From positions 248,001-312,000 of the forward strand of contig NZ_JARXVG010000007.1 of the NCBI RefSeq assembly GCF_029892485.1: a stretch of DNA of 64,000 nt, read 5' to 3'. Source of the stretch: Variovorax boronicumulans. GTDB taxonomy: Bacteria; Pseudomonadota; Gammaproteobacteria; Burkholderiales; Burkholderiaceae_C. A program made the translations under genes and the position numbers. A model generated the notes under the pieces. That model was not told where the DNA came from and did not search any database. It worked only from the letters and a program-made list of their open reading frames with translations. How positions within the stretch are numbered: position 1 is the stretch's first letter; each line of letters starts with the position of its first letter. Shown piece by piece: positions 25,981-35,883 of this stretch.

Positions 25981-27176
25981 GCCTGCACCTTCATGGCCGG
26001 TGCCGGGTCGGGCTGCTGGCCTGATGCCGCAGGTGGCGCGCGCTCCAGGGCGGGTGAGGCCGCAGGCGTCTTCGCAGGCACGGTGTTGCCGCGCTTGAGC
26101 CACAGATAGAGCCCGCTGCCCAGCACGATGATGGTCGCGATGTCCAGCAGCGCCCAGAGGATCTGCATCGGCATGCCGCCGTAGTCGCCGAAGTGCAGCG
26201 GCTGCGACACCAGGAGCGCCGTCAGGTACCACGGCAGCTTCGGCGCCGCCGTGATCTCGGTGGTCTTCGCGTCGACCAGCACCGGCTGCAGCAGCTTCGA
26301 AGTGAAGGGCTCGTTGCCGCGCATGAAGAAGGTCGTGTGGTGCGGGCTCGAGAACGCCGTGCCCGGGAACGCGATGAACGACAGCTTCGTGCCGGGCGCG
26401 CGCTGCATGGCCACATCCATCGAGCGCTGCACCGAGCCGCGCTCGGCCACCGGCACCGTCGGCTCGCCCTTGTAGGGCGCGAGCAGCGTGCTGAGCTGGT
26501 CGTACTGCCAGTATTTGATGACCAGGTCGGCCCACGTGTTGATCATGCCGGTGGAGCCCACCACGAACAACCACACCAGCGTGACGATGCCCAGCAGGTT
26601 GTGCAGGTCGAGCCACTTCAGGCGCGGGCGCTTCTCGCGCCGCACGGTGCCGAAGTCGAGCTTTCGCATGAAGGGCGAATACAGCACCACGCCCGAGACG
26701 ATGGCCACCAGCAGCAGGAGCCCCATGAAGCCCAGGAACAGCTTGCCAGGAAGCCCCGCGAAGAGGTCGACGTGCAGCTTGAACATCACGTACATGAAGC
26801 CCTCGTCGAACTTGGGCTGCGCCAGCACCACGCCTGTGCGCGCGTCGACCGCGACCGACTTGAAGTCATCGGTGGGCGCCGGCGTGGGCGTGAGCGTGAC
26901 GAACCACAGGCCGTCGTCGTCCTCGGGCTGCGAGGCGAACTGCACGACGCGGTCGGGGTGCTTGGCCTTGGCGATGTCCAGCACCTTGTCCAGGCTGATG
27001 CGCGGCGTGTCGGCCGGCATCTTCGGCGCCTCGACCTCGGTGCCCAGCAGGTGCCCGATCTCGTGATGGAAGATCAGCGGCAGCCCGGTGATGCACAGCA
27101 GCAGCATGAACACCGTGCACACGAGGCTGCTCCACTTGTGCACCCAGGCCCAGGTCTTGATCTTTCGGCTGTTCAT
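25977..27176 (-). CDS. PepSY-associated iron uptake membrane protein
   Basis: A 399-residue inner membrane protein of the PepSY_TM family, with helices at about 14-36, 140-165 (FLGFMGLLLLVAIVSGVVLYS), 187-210 and 335-360, and a large periplasmic domain between the second and third pairs. Members are found with siderophore receptors and are thought to reduce ferric siderophores or help release iron in the periplasm (PiuB/FoxB-like). Here it directly follows the Fur-controlled siderophore receptor with 32 bases between, and overlaps the small membrane protein gene. Confidence 0.88.
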   Translation of the reverse strand: MNSRKIKTWAWVHKWSSLVCTVFMLLLCITGLPLIFHHEIGHLLGTEVEAPKMPADTPRISLDKVLDIAKAKHPDRVVQFASQPEDDDGLWFVTLTPTPAPTDDFKSVAVDARTGVVLAQPKFDEGFMYVMFKLHVDLFAGLPGKLFLGFMGLLLLVAIVSGVVLYSPFMRKLDFGTVRREKRPRLKWLDLHNLLGIVTLVWLFVVGSTGMINTWADLVIKYWQYDQLSTLLAPYKGEPTVPVAERGSVQRSMDVAMQRAPGTKLSFIAFPGTAFSSPHHTTFFMRGNEPFTSKLLQPVLVDAKTTEITAAPKLPWYLTALLVSQPLHFGDYGGMPMQILWALLDIATIIVLGSGLYLWLKRGNTVPAKTPAASPALERAPPAASGQQPDPAPAMKVQA

Positions 27177-27208
27177 GTCGTCTTGGCTCTGTTCGTTGAA
27201 GGCGGGGT

Positions 27209-29305
27209 TCAGAAGCGGTAGGTTGCGCTCGCGACGATGTTGCGGCGCGAACCGTACCAGCAGTCACCGCGCGACAGGCAGGTAGAGAAGTACTTCTTGT
27301 CCGTCACGTTGTTGATGTTGAGCGCATAGCGCCAGCTCGCGGTGTCGTAGGCGAACACCAGGTCGGCCAGGACGACGCCCGGGATGCGGGGGCCGGTGCC
27401 GAACTGGACATCGCGGAACGAACTCATCGCACGCACGCCGGCGCCGGCCGAGAAGCCGCTCGCGCCGCCAATGGAGAACCTGTACTTGGCCCAGACGCTC
27501 GCCTGGTGCTTGGGCAGGCCTTCGATCTGCGCATCGGCATCGATGTAGTTGTAGTGGGCGATCAGGTCGAGGTCGCGACCGATCGAGCCCTTGGCTTCGA
27601 GCTCCAGGCCCTTGGTCCTGGTGAGTCCGCGCTGCGAGAACACGTTCGGCTGTTCCTCGACGATCTGGTTCTTCTCGCGCAGGTCGTACACCGCGGCGCT
27701 GAAGGCCACGGCGCGGTCCTTGGGCTCGTATTTCACGCCCACTTCCCACTGCTCGCCGCGCAGCGGCGTGAAGATGCGTCCCTGGCGCGGCGACTGCGGC
27801 GTGAACGACTCGCTGTAGCTCACGTAGGGCGACCAGCCCGAGGGCGAGGCATACATCAGGCCGAAGCGCTTGGTGGTGGCGCTGCTCTTCTGCTCGTCGC
27901 TGCCGGCGGCGCTGGACACGGCCTTGTCGTGGCGCAGGCCGGCAACGAAGATCCAGTTGTCCAGCTTGATCTGGTCCTGCAGGTACAGGCCGGTCTGGCG
28001 CTGGCGGGTGCGCGGCAGCGCCACGGCCTCGGGCACGTCGCGGTGGCCGTAGACGGGTGCGTAGACGTCGATGATGTCGACGGTGGTGCCGCTCCAGACG
28101 TTCTCGCGCTGGCGCGCGAAATCCGCGCCGATGAGCAGCGTGTGCTTGAGGGCGCCGGTCTGGAAATGGCCTTCGACGTGGTTGTCCAGCGTCTGGGTGC
28201 GGTTGAGGGTCAGCTGGTTGTCGAAGTAACGGCCTAGCACGCGCTTGGAGACCGGGTCGCTCGACCAGCTGTCGAAACCGCTGAACGCGGCGCCATAGTG
28301 GTACTGGTTGGCGTTTTCGTTCTGTGCATAGCGGAAGTTCTGCCGCACGGTCCAGTTGTCGTTGAATTTGTGCTCGAACAGCCAGCCGAAGGTCTTGCGC
28401 TCGCTGTTGTAGAAATCGCCCGGCTCGCCGATGAAGCGGCTCGCCGGCAGGCGCCCGTTCGGGTTCGGCAGCAAGGTGCCTTCCCACGGCAGGAACTGCG
28501 AGCTGCTGCCGCTCTTGTCTTTTTGCCAGAGGCCTTGCAGCGTCAGCGAGGTCGCTGCGTTGGGCCGCCAGGTCAGCGAGGGAGCGATCAGGCTGCGGTC
28601 GTCGGGCACGTAGTCGACCTGCGTGTCCGACTTGCGCTGCACCGCGATCAGCCGGTACGACAGGGAACCGTCCGCATTGAGCGGCCCGGTCAGGTCGGCC
28701 TGGATCTGCTTGCGGCCGAAGCTGCCGAACTGCACGCCCACTTCGCGCTGCGCCTCCTGCAGCGGCCGCTTGCTGACCATGTTGACCACGCCCGCGGCCG
28801 TGCCCGCGCCGAACAGCATGCCCGAGGGGCCGCGTAACACTTCGAGCCGCTCCAGCGTATAGGGCTCGGTGCGGGTGGTGCTGGTGTAGTAGCCGTAGGC
28901 CTGGCGCAGGCCGTCGAGGTAGACGTCGGGGTAGGCGCCGCGCACACGCACGGAATCGGTCCGCGAGTCCAGCCCGTAGGCGTCGGAGCGCACGCCGGCG
29001 GCGTAGTTGAGCGCGTCCTGCAGGTTGGTCGCGCCCTGGTCGACGATCTGGTCGCGCGTCACGACGGTCACGGACTGCGGCGTTTCCGACAGCGGCGTGT
29101 CGGTCTTGGTGGCGGTGACGGCGTTCTTCGCGCGGTAGCCGATGACGGGCGTCGTGGCGGTCTCGGCTTCGGCGTTCGCATCGACCCGCACTTCGGGCAG
29201 CGAACCCTGCGCTGTCGTCTGTGCCAACACCTGGTGCTGCATGTAAATGGCCATGCATCCCACCAGCACCGAAACGGCTCTGCGCCGCGCCAACGTCCTC
29301 TTCAT
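27209..29305 (-). CDS. TonB-dependent siderophore receptor
   Basis: A 698-residue outer membrane receptor of the ferric siderophore type. Start ATG at 29305 after GGCTGGA; signal peptide MKRTLARRRAVSVLVGCMAI with processing after QVLA. The plug begins DTPLSETPQSVTVVTRDQI, the standard siderophore-receptor opening, with LEVLRGPSGMLFGAGTAAGVVNM, and the barrel ends in ATYRF. Resembles receptors for hydroxamate siderophores by general layout, but the ligand cannot be fixed. A Fur box lies 34 bases upstream, so it is expected to be induced by iron starvation together with the PepSY protein behind it. Confidence 0.93.
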   Translation of the reverse strand: MKRTLARRRAVSVLVGCMAIYMQHQVLAQTTAQGSLPEVRVDANAEAETATTPVIGYRAKNAVTATKTDTPLSETPQSVTVVTRDQIVDQGATNLQDALNYAAGVRSDAYGLDSRTDSVRVRGAYPDVYLDGLRQAYGYYTSTTRTEPYTLERLEVLRGPSGMLFGAGTAAGVVNMVSKRPLQEAQREVGVQFGSFGRKQIQADLTGPLNADGSLSYRLIAVQRKSDTQVDYVPDDRSLIAPSLTWRPNAATSLTLQGLWQKDKSGSSSQFLPWEGTLLPNPNGRLPASRFIGEPGDFYNSERKTFGWLFEHKFNDNWTVRQNFRYAQNENANQYHYGAAFSGFDSWSSDPVSKRVLGRYFDNQLTLNRTQTLDNHVEGHFQTGALKHTLLIGADFARQRENVWSGTTVDIIDVYAPVYGHRDVPEAVALPRTRQRQTGLYLQDQIKLDNWIFVAGLRHDKAVSSAAGSDEQKSSATTKRFGLMYASPSGWSPYVSYSESFTPQSPRQGRIFTPLRGEQWEVGVKYEPKDRAVAFSAAVYDLREKNQIVEEQPNVFSQRGLTRTKGLELEAKGSIGRDLDLIAHYNYIDADAQIEGLPKHQASVWAKYRFSIGGASGFSAGAGVRAMSSFRDVQFGTGPRIPGVVLADLVFAYDTASWRYALNINNVTDKKYFSTCLSRGDCWYGSRRNIVASATYRF

Positions 29306-29338
29306 TCCAGCCTCACTCCACGCGTTTATCAAATGTCA

Positions 29339-29357
29339 ATTAAGAAGCATTCGCATT
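29339..29357 (-). promoter_or_regulatory. Fur box for the iron uptake operon
   Basis: On the minus strand AATGCGAATGCTTCTTAAT agrees with the 19-base Fur consensus AATGAGAATGATTCTCATT at 15 positions. It sits 34 bases before the siderophore receptor start. Fur with ferrous iron would repress the receptor, the PepSY protein and the small membrane protein when iron is plentiful. Confidence 0.75.
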
Positions 29358-29489
29358 TTAGTAGGTAGAAAATTCCAATCTGCCCAATCTCCGGGCGTGG
29401 CGCAGGGAGTTGCGTTGCGAATTTGCGTCTGGGCGCAAGGCAGAGCGGCTACGATGCCGCGGGCACATTTCTCCGTGCCGGCAGGCCTC

Positions 29490-31079
29490 ATGCACAAGCT
29501 CATTGCCCTTCTGATTCCTGCGCTGCGGGCACCGGCCCTGCTGCTGATCGCCCTCGTGCTGGCAGGTTGCGCCGGGCTTCCGCCCCGCACGCCCGAGCCG
29601 CCGACCGCAGCCATCGCGGCCTCCCCCGCCACCGCGCTCGGCCGCGCGGCCATCAGCCTGAACACGCCACCCGACGGGCTCTCCAGCCTCAGCCCGCTCA
29701 TCGAAGCCTCCTATGCACTCGATGCGCGGCTGGAACTGATACGGCGCGCCCAGTCCTCTCTCGACGTGCAGACCTATCAGCTCGGCAATGACAAGACCGG
29801 CCGGCTCCTGCTGCGGGAGCTGCGCAACGCGGCGCGCCGCGGCGTGCGCGTGCGCCTGCTGCTGGACGATTTCTACACGGCCGGCATGGACCGCCTGCTG
29901 CTGGGCCTGGCCGTGGAGCCCAATGCCCAAGTGCGACTCTTCAACCCGTTCGTGAACCTGCGCGATCACTCGTCCGGGCGGTGGCTGGAGTTCTTCGGCG
30001 ATTTCCGGCGGCTCAACCACCGCATGCACAACAAGCTGTTCGTGGCCGACGGGGCGATGGCCATCGCCGGCGGCCGCAACCTGGCGGACGAATATTTCCT
30101 GCGCAGCGAGAGCGCGAACTTCATCGACTTCGAACTGCTCATGGCCGGCCCGGTGGTCCCGGAGTCGGCCGCCGTCTTCGACACCTACTGGAACAGCGAC
30201 GTCGTCTACCCGTTGCAGCGCGTCGCCGGCACCACCCTCGCGCCCGAGAAACTGAAGGCAGACTTCGAGGAAGCCACCTCCCCCGCCAATGCGCCGCCGC
30301 CCGATCCATTGGCCGCCACCGACCTGCTGGGCGACCCGCCGCTGGCCGTGCAGCTCGCGAACATCGACGAGGCGAAATGGATGCGCGCGGAAGCCAACGC
30401 CACCGCGGACAGCCCCAACAAGGCGCTGGGCGTGATGGCGCATCCCACCGAATCGCTGGCGCAGCGCTTTCACGAGATGCTGGCCACCGCCCAATCGAAC
30501 GTGGTGGTGATCTCGCCCTATTTCATACCGGGCGACGAGGGCATGGCGCGGATCCGCATGGGACGCGAGCACGGGATCAACATCACCGTGATCACCAATT
30601 CGCTCGCCGACAGCGACGAGCCGCTGGTCAACATCAACTACAACCGCTATCGCGTCGACATGCTCAAGCTGGGCGTGAACCTGTACGAGGTCAGCACCCA
30701 GCAGCTGCGCCGCAGCGGGCAGTTTCGCGACCTGCTGAAGAAGGCGCGCGGTCGCCTTCACGCCAAGCTGGCCCTGGTGGACCGCCAATGGGTGCTGCTC
30801 GGCTCCATGAACCTCGACCCGCGTTCGGCCCTGCTGAACACCGAGTTCGGCGTGCGCGTGCGCAGCTTCGACCTGACGCAGGCGCTGCTTTTCGCCTACC
30901 AGCTGGACGACATCGAGGGCGTCTACCGCGTGGCGCTCAAGCCCGACGGCCAGAACGTGCAGTGGATCGGCACTGGCGACGTCGACAACGAGGTGCTCGA
31001 CAGCGAGCCGGATTCGAGCATGCTGACCCGGCTGCAATTGCTGCTTTTCTCGTGGTTCGTGCCCACGGACCAGTTGTAA
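29490..31079 (+). CDS. Phospholipase D family lipoprotein (ClsC-like)
   Basis: A 529-residue protein with two HKD phosphodiesterase motifs, HNKLFVADGAMAIAGGRN (H180, K182, D187) and HAKLALVDRQWVLLGSMN (H424, K426, D431), which form one active site. The layout resembles ClsC/YmdC cardiolipin synthases and related periplasmic phospholipase D proteins. The ATG at 29490 gives a lipoprotein signal (MHKLIALLIP...LAGC, C27), so it is expected at a membrane facing the periplasm. The open frame upstream to 29247 overlaps the divergent receptor gene and is rejected. Whether it makes cardiolipin or hydrolyses phosphodiesters is undecided. Confidence 0.88.
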   Translation: MHKLIALLIPALRAPALLLIALVLAGCAGLPPRTPEPPTAAIAASPATALGRAAISLNTPPDGLSSLSPLIEASYALDARLELIRRAQSSLDVQTYQLGNDKTGRLLLRELRNAARRGVRVRLLLDDFYTAGMDRLLLGLAVEPNAQVRLFNPFVNLRDHSSGRWLEFFGDFRRLNHRMHNKLFVADGAMAIAGGRNLADEYFLRSESANFIDFELLMAGPVVPESAAVFDTYWNSDVVYPLQRVAGTTLAPEKLKADFEEATSPANAPPPDPLAATDLLGDPPLAVQLANIDEAKWMRAEANATADSPNKALGVMAHPTESLAQRFHEMLATAQSNVVVISPYFIPGDEGMARIRMGREHGINITVITNSLADSDEPLVNINYNRYRVDMLKLGVNLYEVSTQQLRRSGQFRDLLKKARGRLHAKLALVDRQWVLLGSMNLDPRSALLNTEFGVRVRSFDLTQALLFAYQLDDIEGVYRVALKPDGQNVQWIGTGDVDNEVLDSEPDSSMLTRLQLLLFSWFVPTDQL

Positions 31080-31105
31080 GCGACCGCCCGCAGCAACCCC
31101 CGCCC

Positions 31106-31133
31106 TTGAAACGTCACTGAATGCCCTTATGAT
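31106..31133 (+). promoter_or_regulatory. groES-groEL promoter
   Basis: TTGAAA (31106-31111) and TATGAT (31128-31133), 16 bases apart, form a good sigma-70 promoter. The same bases also read CTTGAAA with CCCTTAT downstream, close to the sigma-32 heat shock pattern, so both sigma factors may use it. The CIRCE operator overlaps its downstream edge. Confidence 0.65.
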
Positions 31134-31159
31134 TAGCACTCGCTGCTGACGAGTGCTAA
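31133..31159. promoter_or_regulatory. CIRCE element (HrcA operator)
   Basis: TTAGCACTC-N9-GAGTGCTAA is a perfect nine-base inverted repeat and an exact match to the CIRCE consensus. HrcA binding here represses groESL at normal temperature. It begins on the last base of the minus-10 box, about 88 bases before groES, as expected for repression and possible mRNA structure. Confidence 0.97.
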
Positions 31160-31246
31160 CAGCCCTCGCTTCCAGTCGATGGGTCGCCGGCCCCGGTTCG
31201 GCACCCGACCACAAAACCCGTTTCTTATCCATATCCAGGAGATGCA

Positions 31247-31537
31247 ATGAAACTTCGTCCTTTGGCCGATCGCGTGATCGTCAAGCGTATCGACAGCGAA
31301 ACCAAGACCGCCTCTGGCATCGTCATCCCCGACGCAGCCGCCGAAAAGCCCGATCAGGGTGAAGTCCTGGCCGTGGGCCCGGGCAAGCGCACCGACAAGG
31401 GCGAACTGACCGCACTGACCGTCAAGGTCGGCGACCGCGTCCTGTTCGGCAAGTACAGCGGCCAGACCGTCAAGGTCGACGGTGACGAATTGCTCGTCAT
31501 GAAGGAAGACGACCTGTTCGCAGTCGTCGAGAAGTAA
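31247..31537 (+). CDS. groES: Co-chaperonin GroES
   Basis: The 96-residue co-chaperonin forms the seven-subunit lid of the GroEL folding chamber. It starts [14 protein letters not shown] and contains the mobile loop ([23 protein letters not shown]), the usual length and order. CAGGAG precedes the ATG. First gene of groES-groEL under CIRCE control; groEL follows after 29 bases. Confidence 0.99.
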   Translation: MKLRPLADRVIVKRIDSETKTASGIVIPDAAAEKPDQGEVLAVGPGKRTDKGELTALTVKVGDRVLFGKYSGQTVKVDGDELLVMKEDDLFAVVEK

Positions 31538-31560
31538 TCCATTCCATCCATTCGGAGTAA

Positions 31561-33219
<1,659 letters not shown>

Positions 33220-33223
33220 TTTC

Positions 33224-33338
33224 GCTCGCCCCCAGGGGGATTTGGCTCGCCCCCAGGCTGCGCGGCACTTCGTGTCCGCTACGCCAACCCCCTACCGGGG
33301 GCAACACCTGCGGCCCGGCAAAGCCGGTTCCGCGGTGT
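33224..33338. repeat. Intergenic repeat-like element with hairpins, 3' of groEL
   Basis: Two copies of GCTCGCCCCCAGG (33224-33236 and 33245-33257) are followed by a CCCCC-TACC-GGGGG hairpin (33288-33301) and a larger one in which CACC (33305-33308) pairs with GGTG (33334-33337) around CCGGC-AAA-GCCGG (33315-33327). From memory, similar sequences recur between genes in Comamonadaceae genomes, but I could not check this. It is non-coding and may protect the groEL message. Confidence 0.5.
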
Positions 33339-33349
33339 TTCGCGAAAGT

Positions 33350-33378
33350 AAAAAACCCGTCTTGCGACGGGTTTTTTT
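33350..33378. terminator. Bidirectional Rho-independent terminator between groEL and xylB
   Basis: AAAAACCCGTC (33351-33361) pairs with GACGGGTTTTT (33366-33376) around a TTGC loop. The T run follows on the plus strand and the mirrored A run gives a T run on the minus strand, so it can stop both groESL and the polyol operon transcripts. Confidence 0.92.
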
Positions 33379-33400
33379 ATGGGCGGCCGGTTTGTGTCGG

Positions 33401-34870
33401 CTATCGAAACTGATCGCGCAGCGCCATGTAGAGCACCTGGAATCGCGCATGCCGGGTCTTGTGCCCATCGACCCCTTCGGACGAAGGCGCCAGTTGCTGC
33501 TTGACTGGCGGCAGCGTGCACACCTCGGCCACGGCGCCGCCATCGGCCAGCCACGCAAGCCGCGCCGCGCCGAGCGCCCCACCCGTCTCGCTGCCCGCAT
33601 AGAGCGTGAGCGGCACCTGGAAGATGTCGGCCAGCAACTGGCCCCACCAGACACTGCGCGCCCCCCCACCCACCAGCGCAACTTCGCGCAGCGGCATGTC
33701 GGCCGGCAGGCGCAGCGTGTCGAAGCCGTCGCGCAGGCCGAAGCTCACGCCCTCGGCCACGGCATAGGCGATCTCCGCCGGGCCGTGCGCATGCGTGAGA
33801 CCGAACAGCGCGCCCTGCGCATTCGGGTTGTTGTGTGGCGAGCGTTCGCCCGACAGGTACGGCAGGAACAGCGGGCATCGCGCCCGGTCCGCGAGCGAGA
33901 CCGATGCAGCCGCTTCGAGCAGCGCGGCCTCGTCCGTGAGCTTGAACGTCTTGGCAGCCCAGCTCACCGCACTCGCGGCCGAGAGCATCACCGACATCTG
34001 GTGCCAACGCTTGGGCAGCGCATGGCAGAAGGCATGCATCGCCTGCGCGGGATTCGGAAGGAAGCGATCGGTCGAGACGAACACCACACCCGAGGTACCC
34101 AGCGACACGAAACCTTGCCCCGGTTCGACCAGCCCCATGCCAACCGCGCTTGCCGCGTTGTCGCCCGCGCCACCGGCGATCAGCACCGCGCCATCGCCCA
34201 CGCCCCAGCGCGCAGCCAGCTCAGGCTTGAGCTTCGCCGACACCTCGCTGCCTTCGACCAGCCGCGGCATGTGGTCGCGCGTGAGCCCCGTGGCCGCGAG
34301 CAGTTCGTCGGACCAGTCGCGCGCGCCTACGTCGAGCCACAGCGTGCCGGCCGCATCCGACATCTCGCTGACCGCCTCGCCGCTGAGCATGAAGCGCAGC
34401 CAATCCTTGGGCAGCAGCACGCGCGCCGTGCGCCTGAAGATCTCGGGCTCGTGCTCGCGCACCCACAGGAGCTTGGGCGCGGTGAACCCGGGCATCGCGA
34501 GGTTGCCAGCGATCTCGCCCAGGCGCGGCACGGCGCGCGTGAGTTCGCCGCATTGCGCACCGCTGCGCCCGTCGTTCCAGAGAATCGCCGGACGCAGCAC
34601 CTCGCCCGCCGCATCGAGCAGCGTCGCGCCATGCATCTGGCCCGAGAGGCCGATGGCCCGCACGGCAGACAGCGCTTCGGCATGCGCGCAGCGAAGCTCC
34701 TTCATGACCTGCTCCAGCGCCTGCCACCATTGACTTGGCGCCTGCTCCGACCAGAGCGGTTGCGGCCGTTCGACCGTGAGTGCTGCGCGCGCCACGCCGA
34801 CGATGCGGTGATCGTCGGCGAGCAACAGCGCCTTGAGCTCGGACGTGCCGAGGTCGAGTCCCAGATACAA
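33401..34870 (-). CDS. xylB: Xylulokinase
   Basis: FGGY-family kinase that phosphorylates D-xylulose to xylulose 5-phosphate for the pentose phosphate pathway. The 489-residue protein begins MYLGLDLGTSELKALLL (phosphate loop), and has AIGLSGQMHGATLLD and the conserved domain II segment VALVGGGARSVWWGQLLADIF. The start is a TTG at 34870 with GGGAG seven bases upstream. Last gene of the ten-gene polyol operon, ending at the bidirectional terminator. D-xylulose is the expected product of D-arabitol or xylitol oxidation by the upstream dehydrogenases. Confidence 0.93.
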   Translation of the reverse strand: MYLGLDLGTSELKALLLADDHRIVGVARAALTVERPQPLWSEQAPSQWWQALEQVMKELRCAHAEALSAVRAIGLSGQMHGATLLDAAGEVLRPAILWNDGRSGAQCGELTRAVPRLGEIAGNLAMPGFTAPKLLWVREHEPEIFRRTARVLLPKDWLRFMLSGEAVSEMSDAAGTLWLDVGARDWSDELLAATGLTRDHMPRLVEGSEVSAKLKPELAARWGVGDGAVLIAGGAGDNAASAVGMGLVEPGQGFVSLGTSGVVFVSTDRFLPNPAQAMHAFCHALPKRWHQMSVMLSAASAVSWAAKTFKLTDEAALLEAAASVSLADRARCPLFLPYLSGERSPHNNPNAQGALFGLTHAHGPAEIAYAVAEGVSFGLRDGFDTLRLPADMPLREVALVGGGARSVWWGQLLADIFQVPLTLYAGSETGGALGAARLAWLADGGAVAEVCTLPPVKQQLAPSSEGVDGHKTRHARFQVLYMALRDQFR

Positions 34871-34892
34871 GATGAACTCCCTGCTTTTCTGA

Positions 34893-35852
34893 CTACGAAG
34901 AAGAAATGCCCGAGCCGAAGCGGGTGTCGGCCTGGCGCCTGAACTCGCTGGGCGTCATGCCCTTGATCTCCAGAAAGCGCCGGTTGAAATTCGCCACGTT
35001 GTTGAAGCCGACCTGGTAGCAGATGTCCGTCACGTAGTGGTCGGTCTGCATCAGCAGGTGGCAGGCGCTGTTGATGCGCACGCGGTTGACGAAGTCAGTA
35101 AAGCTGTTGCCGGTCGAGCGCCGGAAGAAGCGGCTGAAGCGGCTCTCGCTCATGCCCAGTTCGGCCGCCACGTCCGACATCGCGATCGGCTCGGCCATGT
35201 TGTTGGTGATGCGGTTGACGACTTCGTTGATCTGGTCGACCTGCGCATCGCCGTCGCTGCCTTGCGCGCCTTGCATCTGCACGCTGGACAGCAGCCGGTA
35301 GTCGGTGCATTGCGCGAGGTCGGCCATGAACTCGAGGAACAGGCCGAGCCGGCGCGCGCCGCGCGCGGCCTTGATGTTGTCCCAGTGCGCCTGCGCCTGT
35401 TGCGACATGCCGAAGAACTCGATGCCGTGGCGCGCGCGCTCCAGCAGCTGCATCACTTCGCGCAGCTCGGGAATCTCGGCCGCAGCCAGCTCGATCGGCT
35501 CGTGGCGGAACTGGATCACCCGGTCGCGCCCGGCGGCGCCGCCTTCGGGCACGTCGAGCGAGATCCAGTTGTGCGGCAACCGCGGTCCGCAGAGCACCAG
35601 GTGCCCGGGCTGGAACGGCCCGATCCAGTCGCCGATGAAGGCCTTGCCCGAGGTCTCGGTGATCAGGTGCAGTTCGTAATCTTCATGGAAGTGCCATCGC
35701 ACCAGCGGGCTCGGAAAGCCATGCGCAAGGCAGCGCACAAGGCCGGTTTCTTCAGGGGCTTCGTAGCCCAGCGAGGGCGAACGCGCAAAGTCGCGCTCCA
35801 GCTCGGGTTGGCGCTGACGGGGGACCGAACGCTTGCGTGTGGACGTCGTCAT
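34893..35852 (-). CDS. AraC-family transcriptional regulator
   Basis: A 319-residue regulator with an N-terminal cupin-like sensing domain (WHFHEDYELHLITETSGKAFIGDW at about 53-76) and a C-terminal double helix-turn-helix (about 218-310, with DVAAELGMSESRFSRFFRR and YQVGFNNVANFNRRFLEIKGMTPSEFR). It is encoded inside the polyol operon, 31 bases after the fructokinase gene and 22 before xylB, so it probably responds to a polyol or ketose and controls this operon. Candidate binding repeats are at 44151-44179. Confidence 0.92.
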   Translation of the reverse strand: MTTSTRKRSVPRQRQPELERDFARSPSLGYEAPEETGLVRCLAHGFPSPLVRWHFHEDYELHLITETSGKAFIGDWIGPFQPGHLVLCGPRLPHNWISLDVPEGGAAGRDRVIQFRHEPIELAAAEIPELREVMQLLERARHGIEFFGMSQQAQAHWDNIKAARGARRLGLFLEFMADLAQCTDYRLLSSVQMQGAQGSDGDAQVDQINEVVNRITNNMAEPIAMSDVAAELGMSESRFSRFFRRSTGNSFTDFVNRVRINSACHLLMQTDHYVTDICYQVGFNNVANFNRRFLEIKGMTPSEFRRQADTRFGSGISSS

Positions 35853-35883
35853 GGCAGCAGGAAGTCTGAACCTCGGAACGGCC

